Shown here one piece after another: positions 22,706-35,894 of a DNA stretch of 64,000 nucleotides. Position 1 is the first letter of the stretch; each line of letters begins with the position of its first letter. The position numbers and the translations under genes were made by a program. The stretch comes from Polytrichum commune (taxonomy: Eukaryota; Streptophyta; Polytrichopsida; Polytrichales; Polytrichaceae). The stretch lies in NCBI GenBank assembly GCA_950295325.1, contig OX485804.1, positions 37,560,429 through 37,624,428 of the forward strand, written 5' to 3'. The notes beneath the pieces were generated by a model. The model was not told the DNA's origin. It worked only from the letters and a program-made list of their open reading frames with translations, and ran no database searches.

Positions 22706-24607
22706 CCAATTATAAGATAACCATTTACAAAATTTGAGCACACAACGGGAATACCGGCAATGAAATATCCAGCACACTAGTAGACAAAGAAGCCCAAAAA
22801 GACCCCCCAAAAAAATCCTCATCCCATTAATACACATTGCCCAAACCATCTCATATTGGCTAGCCAAGAACCCAATTGCAACACGTGACGGGGCTATTTG
22901 CAACTTACACACATTCATTTAGAAAACACATCAAGGACATATAACTACCCTAGCAAAAAATAAATTGAATATGTTGACAATTGGTTATCAAACAACCAAA
23001 TTAATTAATCACGAACTATCTAACTACTTTTGAAAAACCCTGAGCATGTCAAATGCCCAAATAACCCACGTGTTCAAATTTAGATATGCACAATACATGG
23101 GAAACCATTGAAAAAATATCTCATGGCTTGTCCACTCCAAACCCTTTGACACATTGTGCCCACTTAACAATTGAGACACGTAGCCACACCTACTATCCAA
23201 TTGCGAAAACCAACACCTAAAAGGTGTACATGTAGCATGCCACAACAGAGTTGTCCATCTAATAAGCCAACAAACATGCATGATTTTGCACTCACAAATG
23301 TCCAAACATCAACAAGCAACCACCTTACTGACACAATCTTAAAATGGCTACTACAATGTGTATGCCCCGATAAAGGCCCCGTTAGATTCCTAGAAAAACA
23401 AATTATTAAATACGACAGGGAAAACAACTTGGAGAACATGGCCACACAAACCCCCAACACTTACAAATGGACGGGAAATGCAGATATGGATAAAGAACTT
23501 TCGAACGAATTCTGGGAAAACCCGGAAATCACGGATAAACAAAAATCATGCCTCATCAAATTCATAACAGGAACCTATATGGGCAATGCTCGAAAACAAT
23601 TGTTCTTCGGTAGACAATCATATCCCTCTATTACATGCCCCATTTGCAACTCACATGAACCGGACACGTGGTTACATGTACTACTTACGTGTAAACAACA
23701 ACATATACATTCACTTCACGTCAGAAGACACAACAAAGTTGTATGGGAAATTAGGAAATTACTAATCTCTTCTGAAAAATCTCGATGCTATATTCTCATG
23801 AACGCTTGCACCTTTAATAATACATCCCAGGAAAACACCGTTCCCAAATGGCTACTCCCTTGCACATGCGGTACACAAAGATGCCATTGTAACTCCAGAT
23901 TTAGACCCGACATCCTTTGTGTTAAAGGATTCCCGTACCAAAACGACCCCCCCACAGACATGGACCCCAACCTCACCATACAATTCATCGAATTCACATA
24001 CTGTAATGATAGATTCTCTCCAGAAACAATCGAAGCAAAACATAACAAATATAAACCATTAATCGATAGTATTGTTGCTAGAGGATGGAAAGTTGACCCC
24101 CTTATTATAATCACCGCAGGCGCTAGAGCCACTACACACATTCCTTCAATGAAATCACTCGAAAATCAATTTAATATACCTATGCCTATCATTAAAAATA
24201 CTTTTTAAAACATCAATACTATCGCTATTAAATATGCCATGTCTATCCTCCTACACAAAAGAAGAATAGAAAACCACCAACCCCTACCCCAAACACTAGA
24301 CCCCCCATAGACAAAGCCATAAAACTTTGGTAATTAAGCCACTCTACTCCATCCACTAACAAATGTAATAAAGACTTGGCGACCCAAACCATGCCAACAA
24401 CCCCCCCCCCCCCTAAAACTAACCATTTTGGTTCTTGTTGCTAGTAACTGGTGACTATAGTGTCTACTCTCGAAAGGGAGGAGTAGATCTTTACCTCCAT
24501 ACCTTTGTCCTGTGGGCATCGGATTGGAGGAGGATCGAACAGACACTTCACTCACGTCGGTCTCCTCCGGAGACCGAAGTTTTTTTTTTTTTTTTTTTTT
24601 TTTTCTT
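22706..24607 (+). pseudogene. LINE copy B: RNase H end, zinc knuckle, restriction-like endonuclease, 3' tail
   Basis: Plus strand. Homology starts in RNase H (IYKI-stop-AHNGNTGNEISSTLVDKEAQ) at the edge of the younger LINE's duplication. A long frame at 23,171-24,208 follows, with CPICNSHEPDTWLHVLLTC, CTCGTQRCHCNSRFRPDILC, IQFIEFTYCNDRF and the conserved tail, a single stop, and LLHKRRIENHQPLP. The 3' end shows the family tail (GACTATAGTGTCTACTCTCG ... ACTTCACTCACGTCGG) then a run of about 24 T and CTTCTTC. It belongs to the same subfamily as 14,719-16,107 and lies head-to-head with it. Confidence 0.85.
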
Positions 24608-24616
24608 CTTCTGTGT

Positions 24617-25411
24617 ATGCCCCACTTTGCAATGCAAATGTTTATCAAAACCAAGACCCGACATACTATGCATACTTGGAGCACCCAACCAAAGTCGAAC
24701 ACTGATGACCCGAACATCACTTCTCAAACTACATTCCAACCTCCCTAATATCACACATGTGACAACCTAAGTGCACGTGCTATCAAGGAGGGTTGTAGTG
24801 TTAACATGGAAGCATGACATTAGAGTATTATTGTGGTGTGACATTATGGAATAACACAAAGCAAACATTGCAATATTGACGATAATGACGATAATAACAA
24901 TGATGACAATGTGATGTGTGCAAGGTTGTGATTTAAATTCTTTGGTGGATTATTTGTAAGTCAAAACCTGTGATAAACGGGAGGGAAATGTGACTAGAAG
25001 GAGGAAAAATAAAACTAAGCAACATCCGTTCCCTAGGGCTTCATGATATAAGAGAGGGAGTGACATGGACGGTGACATTTTAGAGGCTAGGGTGTACAAT
25101 TCATAGAGTTTATGTGCTACTACGATTGATATTTGTGTTAGGCCATCGACCACAAACAAAATAAGTATGACCCACTAATAGCAATGCTCAAACAAACAAG
25201 TTGGCAAGTCAGCCCCCTAATCGCTATGACGATGGTGTTAAGGGGAGCCATCCACGAACAATCCATTGAAAACATACCGCAAGGATACCAAAAGGCCCAT
25301 ACTAAATGCCTTATGAAAACCATACACCAAAATGTCATAGAATATCTCACAGACCTAATACTCAATAAAATAAAATTAGATAACGAACCAACACATGTCT
25401 TTGCCCCATAA
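24617..25411 (+). pseudogene. LINE restriction-like endonuclease fragment split by an insertion
   Basis: LQCKCLSKPRPDILCI at about 24,620-24,675 is the Cys cluster and PD motif. The continuation resumes at about 25,100 with VQFIEF, two stops, AIDHKQNKYDPLIAML and a divergent tail to LILNKIKLDNEP at about 25,395. In intact relatives these motifs are about 75 bp apart; here about 450 bp separate them, implying an insertion of about 375 bp at roughly 24,715-25,095. Copy B ends immediately upstream in the same orientation. Confidence 0.7.
24741..25040 (+). repeat. Dispersed repeat, copy 1
   Basis: AACCTCCCTAATATCAC, GTGCACGTGCTATCAAGGAG, a GACGATAATAAC-type run and CTTTGGTGGATTATTT recur in inverted orientation at 26,540-26,995. 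It is the sequence that splits the LINE fragment above. No coding content. Confidence 0.65.
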
Positions 25412-26539
25412 CCACCACCGCCCTACAATCTTCTTCTTTTTTGTAAAAAATGTCCCAAACCTTGTTGCTACATCATGGGAACCATGATCAATATGAAGGC
25501 TAGGGGACTCACATTCATGCCGATGGGAGCATATGCGATATTATATATTTTAATTTCTTTCCATTTCTCTTCTTTTCTTTTGTTCCTAACCTCATGCATC
25601 CCTCCCCCCCTCCCATGGTTTTATGATGCTAGAGATTTGTGGCGTTTAAATGAACTCCTCCATATGGATGAAGGGGCTATGTTAAAAAAGATAGTAATAA
25701 AATCCCCTACATGTTGAGATGCAATTCATTCCAATTGGACCCCATTAAATTAACTTGGAGTTTCTGATGCCATTTACGGAGTCAAATATTTTGAAACTAA
25801 CTATTTGCAAGTTGTAGAATAGTTCATTGCATTGTCCCCTTCATATTAGACAAGATTACATGGACACTAAAATCCTTTACTGTTTTATGTCCTTGTGTCA
25901 CACCGGTATTGGTTAGGTATCGTCTTTTTGTATACACCATTCATGTACTACCTATAATGAGGATGCCACATTTTCTTATAGTGTTATGGTAAGAGTATTT
26001 GATGGCATTCATGTTTTGGATATCATTTGGGTTTATATGCCATGCAAGAACCTTCATATATACCAGCTAGGTAAAATTACCTTGGTATCACTATGGTTTA
26101 GAATAGTATTGACCCAAATAATAACTTGTGTATACAAAGATTCTCTCAACTTGAGATACCCACTAAATATCAATAATCGACTAGCATTAAAATTTTGACA
26201 TTCATGGATAGGTGCTTTGATACAATTATTGATAAGCTGATTATTGATACCATGCATTCACCTATATACCAAATCAACACTAGCTGACACAAATGCACAC
26301 AACCCCATATTGGTGAAGGATGCAAAATGGGGAATACGCCAAATATTTCACAAATATGGTGAAATAATTGTGGTAAATATTTATTAAAAAAATGATAAAG
26401 GGTTCACACAATGACATTATACCTACTCTCTTCAAAATAATTCTAGACAATATCAAACAATCTTTCACAATTCAAATAAAGCAAAAATCCATACACAATG
26501 GCACTCGTGACGGTGGTGGGAGTCTACGAAAGATGAACA

Positions 26540-26995
26540 CATGTCCACAACTGGATATCTAAAATCTCATGCCTTGTTGTCACATTACCATCCCATATAT
26601 CATAGATTACGACATTAAAATAATCCACCAAAGACTTCAAACCATACACTCACATGCATCATTGTCATCATTGTTGTCATTGTTGTTATTGCAATGTCAA
26701 CATTGTGTTGTTCCACGATGCCACCCGCTGCACTAATAGCCCACCCACACTGACTTATGCAAGCCATTAATTAACGATTTCTACCGGCAGGGGTCACCTG
26801 CAGAGTTGGTTCAACCAATGAGAGCCACTGGATGTAACCGGTGTTCTAACTCACCGTTCACTGATGGCCTGCACCAATAAGTGTGGGTGAGCTATAAGTC
26901 CCTATTATCATGTATCCATAAGAACACTGCAACCTCCTCGATATCATGTGCACTTTGGTTGCCATAGGCGTGATATTAGGGAGGTTAGAGCGTAC
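26540..26995 (-). repeat. Dispersed repeat, copy 2, interrupted by a miniature element
   Basis: The inverse complement of the 24,741 repeat, about 80% similar by eye. Its middle is interrupted at 26,739-26,891 by a small inverted-repeat element absent from copy 1, so the order of insertion is readable. The stretch 25,412-26,539 holds no supported gene. Confidence 0.6.
26739..26891. mobile_element. Small inverted-repeat element of about 150 bp
   Basis: GCCCACCCACACTGACTTATG at the left is mirrored by the complement of CACCAATAAGTGTGGGTGAGC at the right, giving termini of about 27 bp. It occupies the middle of the second dispersed-repeat copy. The target duplication is unclear. Confidence 0.55.
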
Positions 26996-27390
26996 TTGAA
27001 TATAGTAGGCAGGGAAATTGGGGAAGGGCCAACATGCAAGATGCATGTTGCCATGTGGACGAGAATTCAAGGGAGGCAACACCCAGGGTTAGATACCCGG
27101 GAGGCGGCAATAAAAGGTAGATACCCGGGAGGCACCTAAGATGGGGCGGGTATGGGCTAAGGCAGAGGGGGGGGGGGGTAGGATTATTTAAATGTTGAAT
27201 TTTTGTCCTTTTATTACTGTGTACTTAGATTCATTCTTTTATTATTAGAACGTTTCCCACATAGTTTTCATCCCAAATATAAAGTGTGATCGTTTAATAA
27301 TTAAAGTGAAGATATATATTCCTTCTTCAACGGATCCCACATGTCCTCCAAAGTGTGAATATTATCGAGCCTACAGTAGGTAGTAGAATA

Positions 27391-27749
27391 GAAGAAGAAG
27401 AAGAAGAAGAAACGCTGACCATGTGATCAACGTGATTGAAATGCCCGTTCGACCCACCCTTGGCATTAAACCCTCAGGGCATAATACCAATGGTGGAGGA
27501 CTACTAACCCCTCTCGGGGTGGGCACTATAGTGACACACTATACTAGTTCCTAACTAGCCACTAGTGCCTTGAGGGTACCTGGACATGGAATCCCCCCAA
27601 AGGTACCCATACAACAAGGCCCAATGACCCCCCACCATAATTGGGTGGACTAAGGTGGTGAGCACCACGCCGGCATGGGGAATAGTACCCACAACCTCCT
27701 CATTGGGAGCCATAAGCCCTAACCACCAAGCCAAGCCCGTGGTGCCTTA
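27391..27749 (-). mobile_element. tRNA-derived SINE with LINE-like 3' tail
   Basis: A 359-bp minus-strand element has an 11-bp duplication GTAGTAGAATA at 27,380-27,390 and 27,750-27,760. Its 5' end carries an A-box-like TGGCTTGGTGG and a B-box-like GGGTACTATTCCCC, as in tRNA-related SINEs. Its 3' half (CACTATAGTGCCCACCCCGA, a variable stem, GTCGAACGGGCATTTCAATC, then (TTC)n) aligns block by block with the 3' end of the local LINE family. This suggests it was mobilised by that LINE. Confidence 0.85.
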
Positions 27750-28401
27750 GTAGTAGAATAAACAAATAAAGTGACATTTTTTTATGCTTACCACAAGGGG
27801 TTAGTGAACATATTGAGATGTATGTTAATAATAATAAAAAGGTTGAAAGCAGTTTTTAAGCAATATCAACAGTTTGTCTTCTACGTCATATAATTCATAT
27901 GCATAGGTGTTTTGGGTCAGAATGACAAGGGTCCGAGTTATTGCATTACACTGAGAAAATACACCGAGAGTAGGTGTTACGTCGTTTTCCTCAATGTTTC
28001 ACTCACTTTTACTTGGGATAATTAACTAAGAGAGCCATAAATTTTATTTATTTTTCCAATATGGGTTCTCATGGGGTCGCCTCATTCAGCTACTACATCT
28101 TCTCTAATCACCATTTCAAGTAGCAAATGGTGTTTGGTCAACAACAAATCATTTTTGTGGTCAACCAATTAAAAGGTCAACCAAAAATACTCACTTGCAA
28201 TGTGTAGGTTGGGGGAGGGGGGCAAACTACCACCTTATAAACCTTATGGTGCTCTTTGACTATCAAGTATTTGAAATTACCACCCAATTTATGAACTGCT
28301 AGGCCCTAACCAATCGGGATTTGCAACTAGCCGTTATCAATTGCCAATCGTGTGAGGATGGAACTTTAGTCATTTTGGGCAATGATGGGTGACCATATTC
28401 A

Positions 28402-28672
28402 AGAAGAAAAAACGTTGACCATGTGATCAGTGTGATTGGAATGCTTGTTCGACCCACCCTTGGCATTAAACCCTCAGGGCATAATACCAGTGGTGCATGA
28501 CTACTAACCCCTCTCGGGGTGGGCATTATAGTGACACACTATACTAGTTCCTAGCTAGCCACTAGTGCCTTGAGGATACCGGACATGGAATCCCCCCAAA
28601 GGGCTTTGAGGTACCCATACAACAAGGTCCAAGGACCCCCCACCATAGTTGGGTGGACTAAGGTGGTGAGCC
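28402..28672 (-). mobile_element. 5'-truncated SINE of the same family
   Basis: About 270 bp matching the 3' three quarters of the previous SINE, flanked by a 10-bp duplication ACCATATTCA at 28,392-28,401 and 28,673-28,682. The tRNA-like head is missing, as expected from incomplete reverse transcription. The stretch 28,683-29,640 holds no gene I can support, only an (ATTTTT)n microsatellite near 29,205. Confidence 0.82.
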
Positions 28673-29639
28673 ACCATATTCACAATCTATGTACACATGC
28701 AATCTTATGTCTCATATAATCCAACTCCATATCTATGATGATGACTTTGATAGCTCAAGAAGTTGTCGAGCGACATTCAATGAGTGCTTCAAGAGCCGCC
28801 TACACCTGGAATAGTACTCGGGGTGGGTGATTTCATAGCTCATGTGGTTGGTTGAGAATATCCAGTCAACCGAATGCCCAACAACCGGTACGAACAAGTG
28901 GACCATGGGTGGCAGGTGGCATTGGAAATAAAAGTGCTAAGAAGGTCACCTATCCAAACAATATTCCACCCTTAGGCAACTTAACCTTGGACTTCAAATG
29001 CGATTCAAATTAAGGTCTTGGTTTCAACCCACCTTGGCCCTTGTGGAGAGATTATTTGCAATTTGGCTTGTTCGTGCCTATTGAAGGTGAACACCTTTGA
29101 AAGATGCAAATTTCTTAATGATGTCCGTTTTGGAATAATATATCTTAAATTATACTAGCTTCAAGATGAAGCAATAGAATATTTCACAATGGTACCAACA
29201 TCGGATTTATTTTTATTTTTATTTTTATTTTTCTTGTTGGGGGGAGGGTATATTTTGTGATTGAATACAATGATAATACTTGAATTTCTAATTTGCAATA
29301 GGCTTCAACATCGAACATGGTAGCTCCAACTAAATGTCAAACGAGTTTGACCTTTGTCCACGACGGGGATAATACCTATTGTGTACAACTAGAAATGCCG
29401 TCCAACTATAAAATCTCAAGACATGCTAAACCATGGAAATAGCCATGGCTTTTGTTTTGTGCTACCATGATGAGGTCTTCTCGTGTATATGAGACCAATA
29501 TGCACATTTTGCAACTACGACAATCATGTTCACCAAATTCACATAGTACCATGCAATACATACCCTTGAAACCCCCAACCTCATCTAATGTTTTACATTC
29601 ATCATTGACATAGTCAATTTCTTTTACTTGCGTTAGGGG

Positions 29640-30556
29640 TGCTAGTTGTTGTCCTACTTCCAACTATCTAGCATTATCAGTTGGCTATTAGTTCTTTACT
29701 GCATTAATGATAATATGATTGATGGTGTTGCCTTATGTCATCCCCCCAAGGTAGTAATTTCCATAATAACTTACCAATTTCACAAGTACAACACTGACTG
29801 CATTTGGAATGTGGACGAGAGTGGTGCTCAAACCGGAAAGAATGGAGGAGTTAGGGCATTGGCATCAAAAGAACACATCAAGTACATTGACAAGTGTTTG
29901 ATGAACGCCAACATCTTTCCATGTTTTCTTGCATCAATGCCAATGGAGATTGCATCCCAAATTTTTACATATTCAAGGGCAAACAATGTCAGGGGCACTA
30001 CATCAAAGGATGTGAGACTGGAGCATGCACAGTGATGCAACCAAGTGCATGAATAATGACATTTTTGTTTGATACGTGTTTGGACCACTTCATTGTATGT
30101 GTTAAAAAAAAAGTGGAAACATGTCTTAAAGTTTGGACAACCAATACCTTTTGGTTATGAATGGTCATGCAAGTCATGTCATGGTGATGTAGTGAACAAG
30201 GCAAAGGCAATTGGCCTTGATGTCATCACCTTGCCTTCTCACTCATGACATGCCTTACAACCTCTTGATATTTATTGCTTCAAGAACTTCAAGTCTACTT
30301 TTCGTTCATGTTGTGATTCTTGGACATCGACTCATAGAGGAGTTTGAGCCAATAAGAAAGATCTTGCAAATGCGATGGCAAGAAGGTTGAAGAATGCATT
30401 CACATCCGATAACATAAATGAAGGTTTTTAGGCTATGGGAATGTGGCCATTGGACAAAGATGCAATGGTCAACAAGATGGCATCTTTGGAGGTATTTGTA
30501 CATAATGAGAGGGAAGTTGATGTGCGGATTGAGGAGGTGGAGGACATCACTATATG
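29640..30556 (+). pseudogene. pogo/Tc1-like (DDE_1) transposase remnant
   Basis: A 129-codon frame includes IWNVDESGAQTG, the first-Asp motif of the DDE_1 family (IxNxDExG). After stops and shifts come MNGHASHVMVM (family: DGHxSH, with the second Asp here changed to Asn), IGLDVITLPSHS and ALQPLDIYCFKNFKSTF (family: LPPHxSHxLQPLDV). The end is MGMWPLDKDAMVNKM up to TGA at 30,554-30,556. The loss of the catalytic Asp, the stops and the frameshifts show long decay. Mutator-like element 2 inserted 10 bp beyond the stop. Confidence 0.8.
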
Positions 30557-33500
30557 AAATAATGAAGTGAATTACCAGGGTTGCTAAAGTATGAGCAGGG
30601 AGCAATGAGCGTTGAGCGTTGAGCATTGAGAAATATCAAAAAAATGTGTGAAAAAAAATATTTTTTTACTATAAGTTTCATATGTGAGTGGTTGAAAAGA
30701 AAAACCTATGGCTATAAATGCTCTCAAAGACGATGAATGGAGATGAATGGAGTTGGATGAATTGTTTGTAGTTATTTTTATGGATGAAAATGAATTTGGA
30801 TGATTGTTGAAATGAAACTAAAAAAATCAATTATTTAGGATCAATTACCAAGTACTTTAGATCCAAGGTTTAAGGTGTTTTTTTGGAAACTAAGGATCTG
30901 TACATGGTGTTACGAAACAATTTGAGTGAATACACCATTTTCAATTAAATTTTATAATTACTTTTAAGCAATACTGAGATTCATCAAATTTATTTTTATG
31001 CTAACACAAAGTCAACGATTTTCTCATTATTAGTTGAGTCTAGGTGGACAAACAAACAACCCCTCTTAAAAACCTTATCATTTACGAGTTTTAGTTACAT
31101 GTTTCCATGTAAAAGAAATGACATGTTGTTAATTAAACAAAATTGATTCAATCTAGAAAAATTAATAAAATTTAATCTCTAAAATGAAGATGTCTTCTAA
31201 AGTGGATATCCTTTAAAATTAAAAATATGTTTACCGCCACCTCAAAGATCACAAAACTACACAATAACTCAAGAATAAATTGAGATGCAAGAATGTAGTG
31301 GCCCTTGTAGTCTCACTACATCACATTAAAAAATCAACAAACAATAAGAGTGTTTACAAAAAGATCAATTTGATCCAATACCACACATGCTAGAAGAATG
31401 ATCACTAGCTTCACTACTATCACTGTTCATAAGCCCTAGTGTCTCCACATTGGCTTCTAGATCTAAAAACTTCTTGACAACAACATTGTATGAACGTCGT
31501 TTGGTAACAAGAATGGGTGATGAAGCCTCTGCCATAACTTTCGCTTGAGTTTCGATATAACATGGCAAACTCTTGGGACTAGGAGAAGGCGAGAGCACAA
31601 AATGTTGGAGAGAGTTCCCTCTACAATATACATTGAATAAACAGTTAGAAACTTGGAATAAATTTTCAAGTCTTACACAATAAAATAAAACAAAGACATG
31701 AATAAACAACAACCAACTTACTTACAACAACGTCTCTTTCGAGGCCTTGTGGAAGGCCTCACAATGTCCTCATCATCTGAACCATTGTCCTCTACTAGTA
31801 GAGGACACTTGGTTTGGGGGTTGGCAATAGAAGTCGGAGGAGTATTCAAAGGTTCAAGAAGGGCTTTGAAAATATCACTATCGCTCTCCAAGGCCAACAA
31901 ATGACGTCCAATGTTGCGGGTTGCATGTATAGAGGGCCCTATTCATTGAATGCAAGACAATTAGTTCAAGCAAATATATTACATACAATGTATGAAAAAA
32001 AATGGATTAGGTAATGAGAACTAATGAAAATTACCTGTAGATGCAAAACAATCTAGTACCACATCGCCGGGTTTTGAAAATGCCTCAATCAATAGTTGTA
32101 CAAATAATGGATCTTTCTCACGGGCACCTCTCCATGGAAGAACCCCATTCATTAGCTGAGTTTGTAGAGAGGTGAAATTGTGGAGTAGGTCAATTTCTTC
32201 AAGGTTGATGCTTGCATTGCTAAGTTGTTGGTTTACGTAGATAGAAAACTTAGACACTACAAATGTTTCCTCCCATTTTCTGCGTACAAAAAGAAAAATC
32301 CGAAAGCGTTGTGACTGTCAAGGATAAACAAGTATGTCAATTAGTATTTGAGAAGCAAAATGTTGGTACGAGTGGATTCAAACATCAATATACCAAAAAC
32401 ATAATTTGGTAGATAGAAAAAACTTGCTATAGTTCTTATTTACAATTTTTTTTTGGGATGCATCAAAATTCACAAATGAAAAAACTCAATAGAACTTACC
32501 CAACATTTAGATTTCTTGTAACTAGAAAGCTTCAACTCATTCACACCCATCCAGGAATCCAGTAGACGAAAGCCATATGTATCAGCACGCTCAAGTGTGA
32601 ATTCCTTCACCTTTCCGTTTTCTGGGTGGAACAACAAAATTGCTCCATCATCATGAACATACTCTAAAGCAAACTCAAAGATGGGTTCAATTATCTCTTC
32701 TTCATTCAACAAGTTCCAAACAGGAACATGAGAAGGTGATTCCGAGACATTGGGGACTGGTAGTCCGTCTGGGATATCAGCAACAATCAAGTCAAAACAT
32801 GGACCAGAGATCACGTTGCCTCCAAGAGTTCGTACCCGCTCCCCTCCAACCTTGACAATAGAAAATGCACATTTTTAGATTTAAGAATAACTTGCAATGC
32901 CATGTAACTTTATAACTTAATGTGAAATGAAAGAAAAACATTAGAATAAGACTATAGATGATAAATTTTATTTTTTTTGCAAAATTAAGCATTTCATCCC
33001 ATGCTTGTGCATTTTTCCCAGTCTTCTCTTTGACACTAAGCATTGTAGAAATTGATGATGGTAGAATTAGAGCTTGAGGCTCAATACCATGTCTATTGGG
33101 CTGAATTGTTGACCTAGCAATATACTATGATGAATCAAATGCATTTGGAGGAATAGATAGAAGAGTTGGAGGACAATGAGAGCGAGCTGTATCAATCACT
33201 TCAAAAGGAGTGGGAGACACAAGTGAAGGAGGAGGTGCAATAATAGATGCTGGCATGGACGAAGAAGGCGTGTCATCTTTTGTGGTAGTATTTGTCGCCA
33301 TCTTCTTTATAAATTTTTTCTCCCTTGGCTTCCTCCCCTTCTTCACTGGTGCAACCTCTTCAATTTCCACCTCTTCCTTTAAAAACTCCTCTTGTGTGGT
33401 TGTTTTAGGATAGTCTTTAGCAACCTCTTTCTCAGGTCCCTCAAGTGCCAGGGCAAAACTCCTTGGACACTCTAGGTACCAAGGACAAGCTTGGAGTTCT

Positions 33501-34484
33501 TGGGCAGAAAACCCCCGTTGTTGAGTGAAGGTGAACATACATCCCGTCAAAGACGTGTCAAGCCAACCCATGAAAAGCTTGGGCATAAATTTTCTTTCAA
33601 TTCCACCTTTTGGAATCAACTCTCGTTTGAAATATATGCAATCACATAGAAAATGTTTGATTATTGCAATGACAAATATGCATATTCAATTATTCTATGG
33701 ATTTGTAAAGCAAGTCAAATGTAAATAAATAAATATAATTGAACAAAAAGATATACCTGTAGAGTAGCCTCTTTGTTGCAACATTTGTACCCTCTTGATC
33801 TTTGAAAGCTTTAGACCTCGAATATGAAGAATATTTTTTGAACAACCACCAAAAAGCATGATCCCATAACACAATGCGCCATGTCTCCACATAATTTCCA
33901 ATTGTGTCTAACTCATAGTTGGCACTCCAATGGACCTCAATATTCTCAGACTTTATGATGCTCATGAATTCTGCTTTGGCTGCTTCTTCCAACTTCAAAG
34001 AACCCGAGATATATTAGAATGATTTTTTAGAAAGCAAAGCATATCATAAAACAAACACCCATACAATATTATTCTCCACAGTTATATACATGTCGTCCAC
34101 AATGGCAATTTCATTTTTTTATAATTTCCAATTGCATTTTTTGGAGTTTAAAGGCGAATAATATACAAATGGAAAGGTATTACAAAATGTAAGTATTAAA
34201 TATGTTGATGAAAAAATTGTTGATAATATACCTCAGCCCAAAAATCAGCTTTAGAGAGCCATGTCTCTAAGGTCAATGTGTTGAAACCAGGGGGTGGAAA
34301 TCGAAAGCCATCTCTAGAAGTTTCACTGGAATTCCACCACCGAAGAAAACGAACCTTGTGGTGTGGTTGGACCACACATGTAGGTATCCTTTGAAGTTTC
34401 TCCAATGACATCTCGGGTTTCTCATTGGTGCTGTAATGCAAGTTAATCTGAAAATTTGAAGGTGGACATTATAGTCAAAACTAA

Positions 34485-34570
34485 AGACAAAACCAAAACC
34501 AAAACCAAAACCAAAACCAAAGTCAAAATCAAAATCAAAATCAAAATCAAAATCAAAACCAAAACAAAAA
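34485..34570. repeat. (ACCAAA)n / (ATCAAA)n simple repeat in an intron
   Basis: About fourteen hexamers, first ACCAAA then ATCAAA, lie in the intron between exons 5 and 6 of the methyltransferase gene. They give a spurious alternating FGFDFD reading frame. Confidence 0.9.
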
Positions 34571-35894
34571 ATAAACATAGAAATTATTCATTTGCAAGTA
34601 AATAAAATTACATACCTCTTCTAGAAATCCAACGCCATTATTTGGATTTGCAACAGCTGATTGCTTATCAAACTCTGTTCGGAAACCTTTAGTAGCTGTA
34701 GTGGCAGCTTGGGTCATGACATCATGAACTCCCTTTGAAGTGCGGTCTTTTGGTTGTGTTTTTTCATAATACGCTTGTACTGCTGCTTCTGAAATAGTAG
34801 CAATCTCTTGCTGCAGACAAAAATAAAATTAGTAAATCAATGTAAAATGAATTGTACAAATGACAACAATGAAATGAATTCTTTTTGCAAGCACATGACT
34901 TACCCGGTGAAGGAATTGTATGAAAACTTTTGACGTCAATGGATACCAAGCACCTGGTAGTTTTCTATTTTCGCATTTCTTGTAATCATCATCGTTTAGA
35001 AGATCCTTGAACTCTTCTAATTTTAAGTTGCCATAGTTACTCATCCTATGTAATTGCTGAGCCAAGTTGCTCTTAACATGAGAATGCTCAGTAGACCTAT
35101 AAAACCAATGAAAATAGAATACAAGATAAATAAATTGATAAACATAGAAAATAACAACTAATCAAAATAAAAAAAATAGTGAAGAATGAAAAATAATGTG
35201 GACCAGATTTTGAAACTCACCAATTGATGTCGTTCATAGCCTCCAATAGCATGCATGTGCGACCTTCAGATACCAAAAGCATACAATCAACTTGGAAATG
35301 CCATTTGCGATCATAACGATGCATCTTATGAATGTAGGCATACCAAGCTGCCAATCTATGGTTACCATCCCATACGAAGAACATGTGGTTAGACAAATGC
35401 GAAAGAAAAGGCTGAGACTTCAACCAAGATTCAAATTCATCATTTTCTTGTATCCAACATTCATCCCATGTCTCCACGATCTCAGGAGTCACCAACTTGC
35501 AAACTCCCTTGTCATTTGTTGTTGATACATAAAGTATACAATCACCTGGTCGATATCCACGAGCAAAGTCTGCCTCCAATCGTTTCACTTGACTTTGAAG
35601 AAGGGGACGCACCAATGGAAGGCCAATCATCCTGCATAAAGGAATATGAAAATGAGATGAAGGCCCTCCACCATTAAAAAACATGCTGTTGATGATGACA
35701 TTGGAGTTGAATTTTTGACCAATTCGTACATCGTGCTCCACCTCTTCTATTGTTTTCCCTTCAAAAGTGGGATTATCACTTTGATTTTGAATGGTGGTAG
35801 AAGTCTATAATGAACAGTACATTAAAAACAAAGTGTAGTCAATGAAATGAAAAGTAAAACTTGTAGCATATGAATAACACAGAGAACAATTGAA

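Noticed and set aside
14719-24208. Twin-priming origin of the head-to-head LINE fragments
   Set aside because: Both fragments contain the same C-terminal domains, whereas twin priming inverts an upstream, non-overlapping segment.
24334-24770. Lysine- or phenylalanine-run proteins
   Set aside because: They are translations of the LINE's poly-T/poly-A tail.
24741-26995. A single 2.2-kb transposon with 220-bp inverted repeats
   Set aside because: The interior continues a LINE endonuclease fragment that begins outside the left repeat, so two separate inverted insertions explain it better.
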